DNA of 6,725 bases from Oscillospiraceae bacterium (GTDB lineage Bacteria; Bacillota; Clostridia; Oscillospirales; Acutalibacteraceae). The stretch is taken from contig DNGF01000078.1 in the NCBI GenBank assembly GCA_003486665.1, forward strand, positions 1,517 through 8,241. Reading direction: 5' to 3'. A program made the position numbers and the translations under genes. How positions within the stretch are numbered: position 1 is the stretch's first letter; the number at the start of each line of letters is the position of its first letter. This document shows, piece after piece, positions 6,497 to 6,725 of the stretch. The notes under the pieces are model-generated. The model was not told the DNA's origin and made no database searches. It saw only the letters and a list, made by a program, of their open reading frames with translations.

Positions 6497-6725
6497 TTAC
6501 ACTCCCGAATATGCGTTAAAGCCGCCGTCAACGGCAATTGTTGTACCCGTTACAAAGCCCGAATAGTCTTTATCGCAAAGGAAAAGCAATGCGCCCGAAA
6601 GCTCCTCCGGCTTGCCGAAGCGGCCCATCGGCGTTGCGGCAAGAATTTTGCCCGTCCTCGCAGTCGGCGAACCGTCGGGATTCCACAAAAGATCCTTATT
6701 CTGCTTTGTTGAGAAAAAGCCGGGG
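6497..6725 (-). CDS. uxuB: SDR-family D-mannonate/D-fructuronate oxidoreductase, C-terminal 75 residues, cut by window edge
   Basis: This is the end of a short-chain dehydrogenase of about 270-280 residues; only the last 75 are present, and the Rossmann GxxxGxG and YxxxK motifs lie beyond base 6725. The tail contains the SDR pattern TPMGRFGKPEEL, then FVTGTTIAVDGGFNAYSGV to the stop. The insert FFSTKQNKDLLWNPDGSPTA before it and the GGFxAYSGV ending are what I recall of the Bacillus-type UxuB/YjmF proteins, which interconvert D-fructuronate and D-mannonate with NAD(P)H. The reading frame runs open to the edge. A KDG kinase and KDPG aldolase downstream fit the glucuronate pathway and support this over other SDRs such as gluconate 5-dehydrogenase. 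SDR membership is firm; the substrate is a moderately confident inference. Confidence 0.78.
   Translation of the reverse strand, partial: PGFFSTKQNKDLLWNPDGSPTARTGKILAATPMGRFGKPEELSGALLFLCDKDYSGFVTGTTIAVDGGFNAYSGV

Noticed and set aside
1..6725. CRISPR arrays, tRNA or rRNA genes, insertion sequences, phage genes
   Set aside because: I looked for spaced repeats, cloverleaf-type sequences, transposase motifs and terminal inverted repeats and saw none; the window is almost fully occupied by six protein genes.

Overview
The window carries six genes, all on the minus strand, so the direction of reading is from base 6725 towards base 1. In transcription order they are: the C-terminal end of a short-chain dehydrogenase that resembles the SDR-type D-mannonate/D-fructuronate oxidoreductase (UxuB/YjmF-like); a family 2 glycosyltransferase; a PfkB-family 2-keto-3-deoxygluconate (KDG) kinase; a 1025-residue glycoside hydrolase related to the GH106 (alpha-L-rhamnosidase) group; a KDPG/KHG aldolase; and the N-terminal 195 residues of the GTPase Obg. 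Base usage (roughly 50-60 % GC in most places sampled by hand), purine-rich GGAGG-type ribosome binding sites before every start, and the closeness of the kinase, hydrolase and SDR sequences to anaerobic Clostridia proteins suggest a gut-type Bacillota (Clostridia, perhaps Oscillospirales/Ruminococcaceae). The lineage is an inference; no rRNA is present.

Layout: bases 6725-631 form one tightly packed block. The gap from SDR to glycosyltransferase is 15 nt. The glycosyltransferase and kinase overlap by 11 nt. The gap from kinase to hydrolase is 13 nt, and from hydrolase to aldolase 11 nt. No terminator or clear promoter is visible inside the block, so it looks like one operon whose 5' end lies beyond the right edge. 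A 45-nt spacer with a short tandem repeat and no visible terminator separates the aldolase from obg, whose C-terminal half lies beyond the left edge.

How the genes work together: the SDR (fructuronate to mannonate), the KDG kinase (KDG to KDPG) and the aldolase (KDPG to pyruvate plus glyceraldehyde-3-phosphate) are three steps of the glucuronate branch of hexuronate catabolism. The missing steps, mannonate dehydratase (uxuA) and uronate isomerase (uxaC), are expected upstream. The hydrolase has no signal peptide and probably acts in the cytoplasm on imported oligosaccharides. Paired with this pathway, it may remove a sugar such as rhamnose from a uronic acid, but its substrate is not known from sequence. 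The glycosyltransferase is the odd member: it builds rather than degrades, it sits between two catabolic genes, and the part encoding its C-terminal half is much more AT-rich (about 32 % GC over 5581-5880) than its surroundings.
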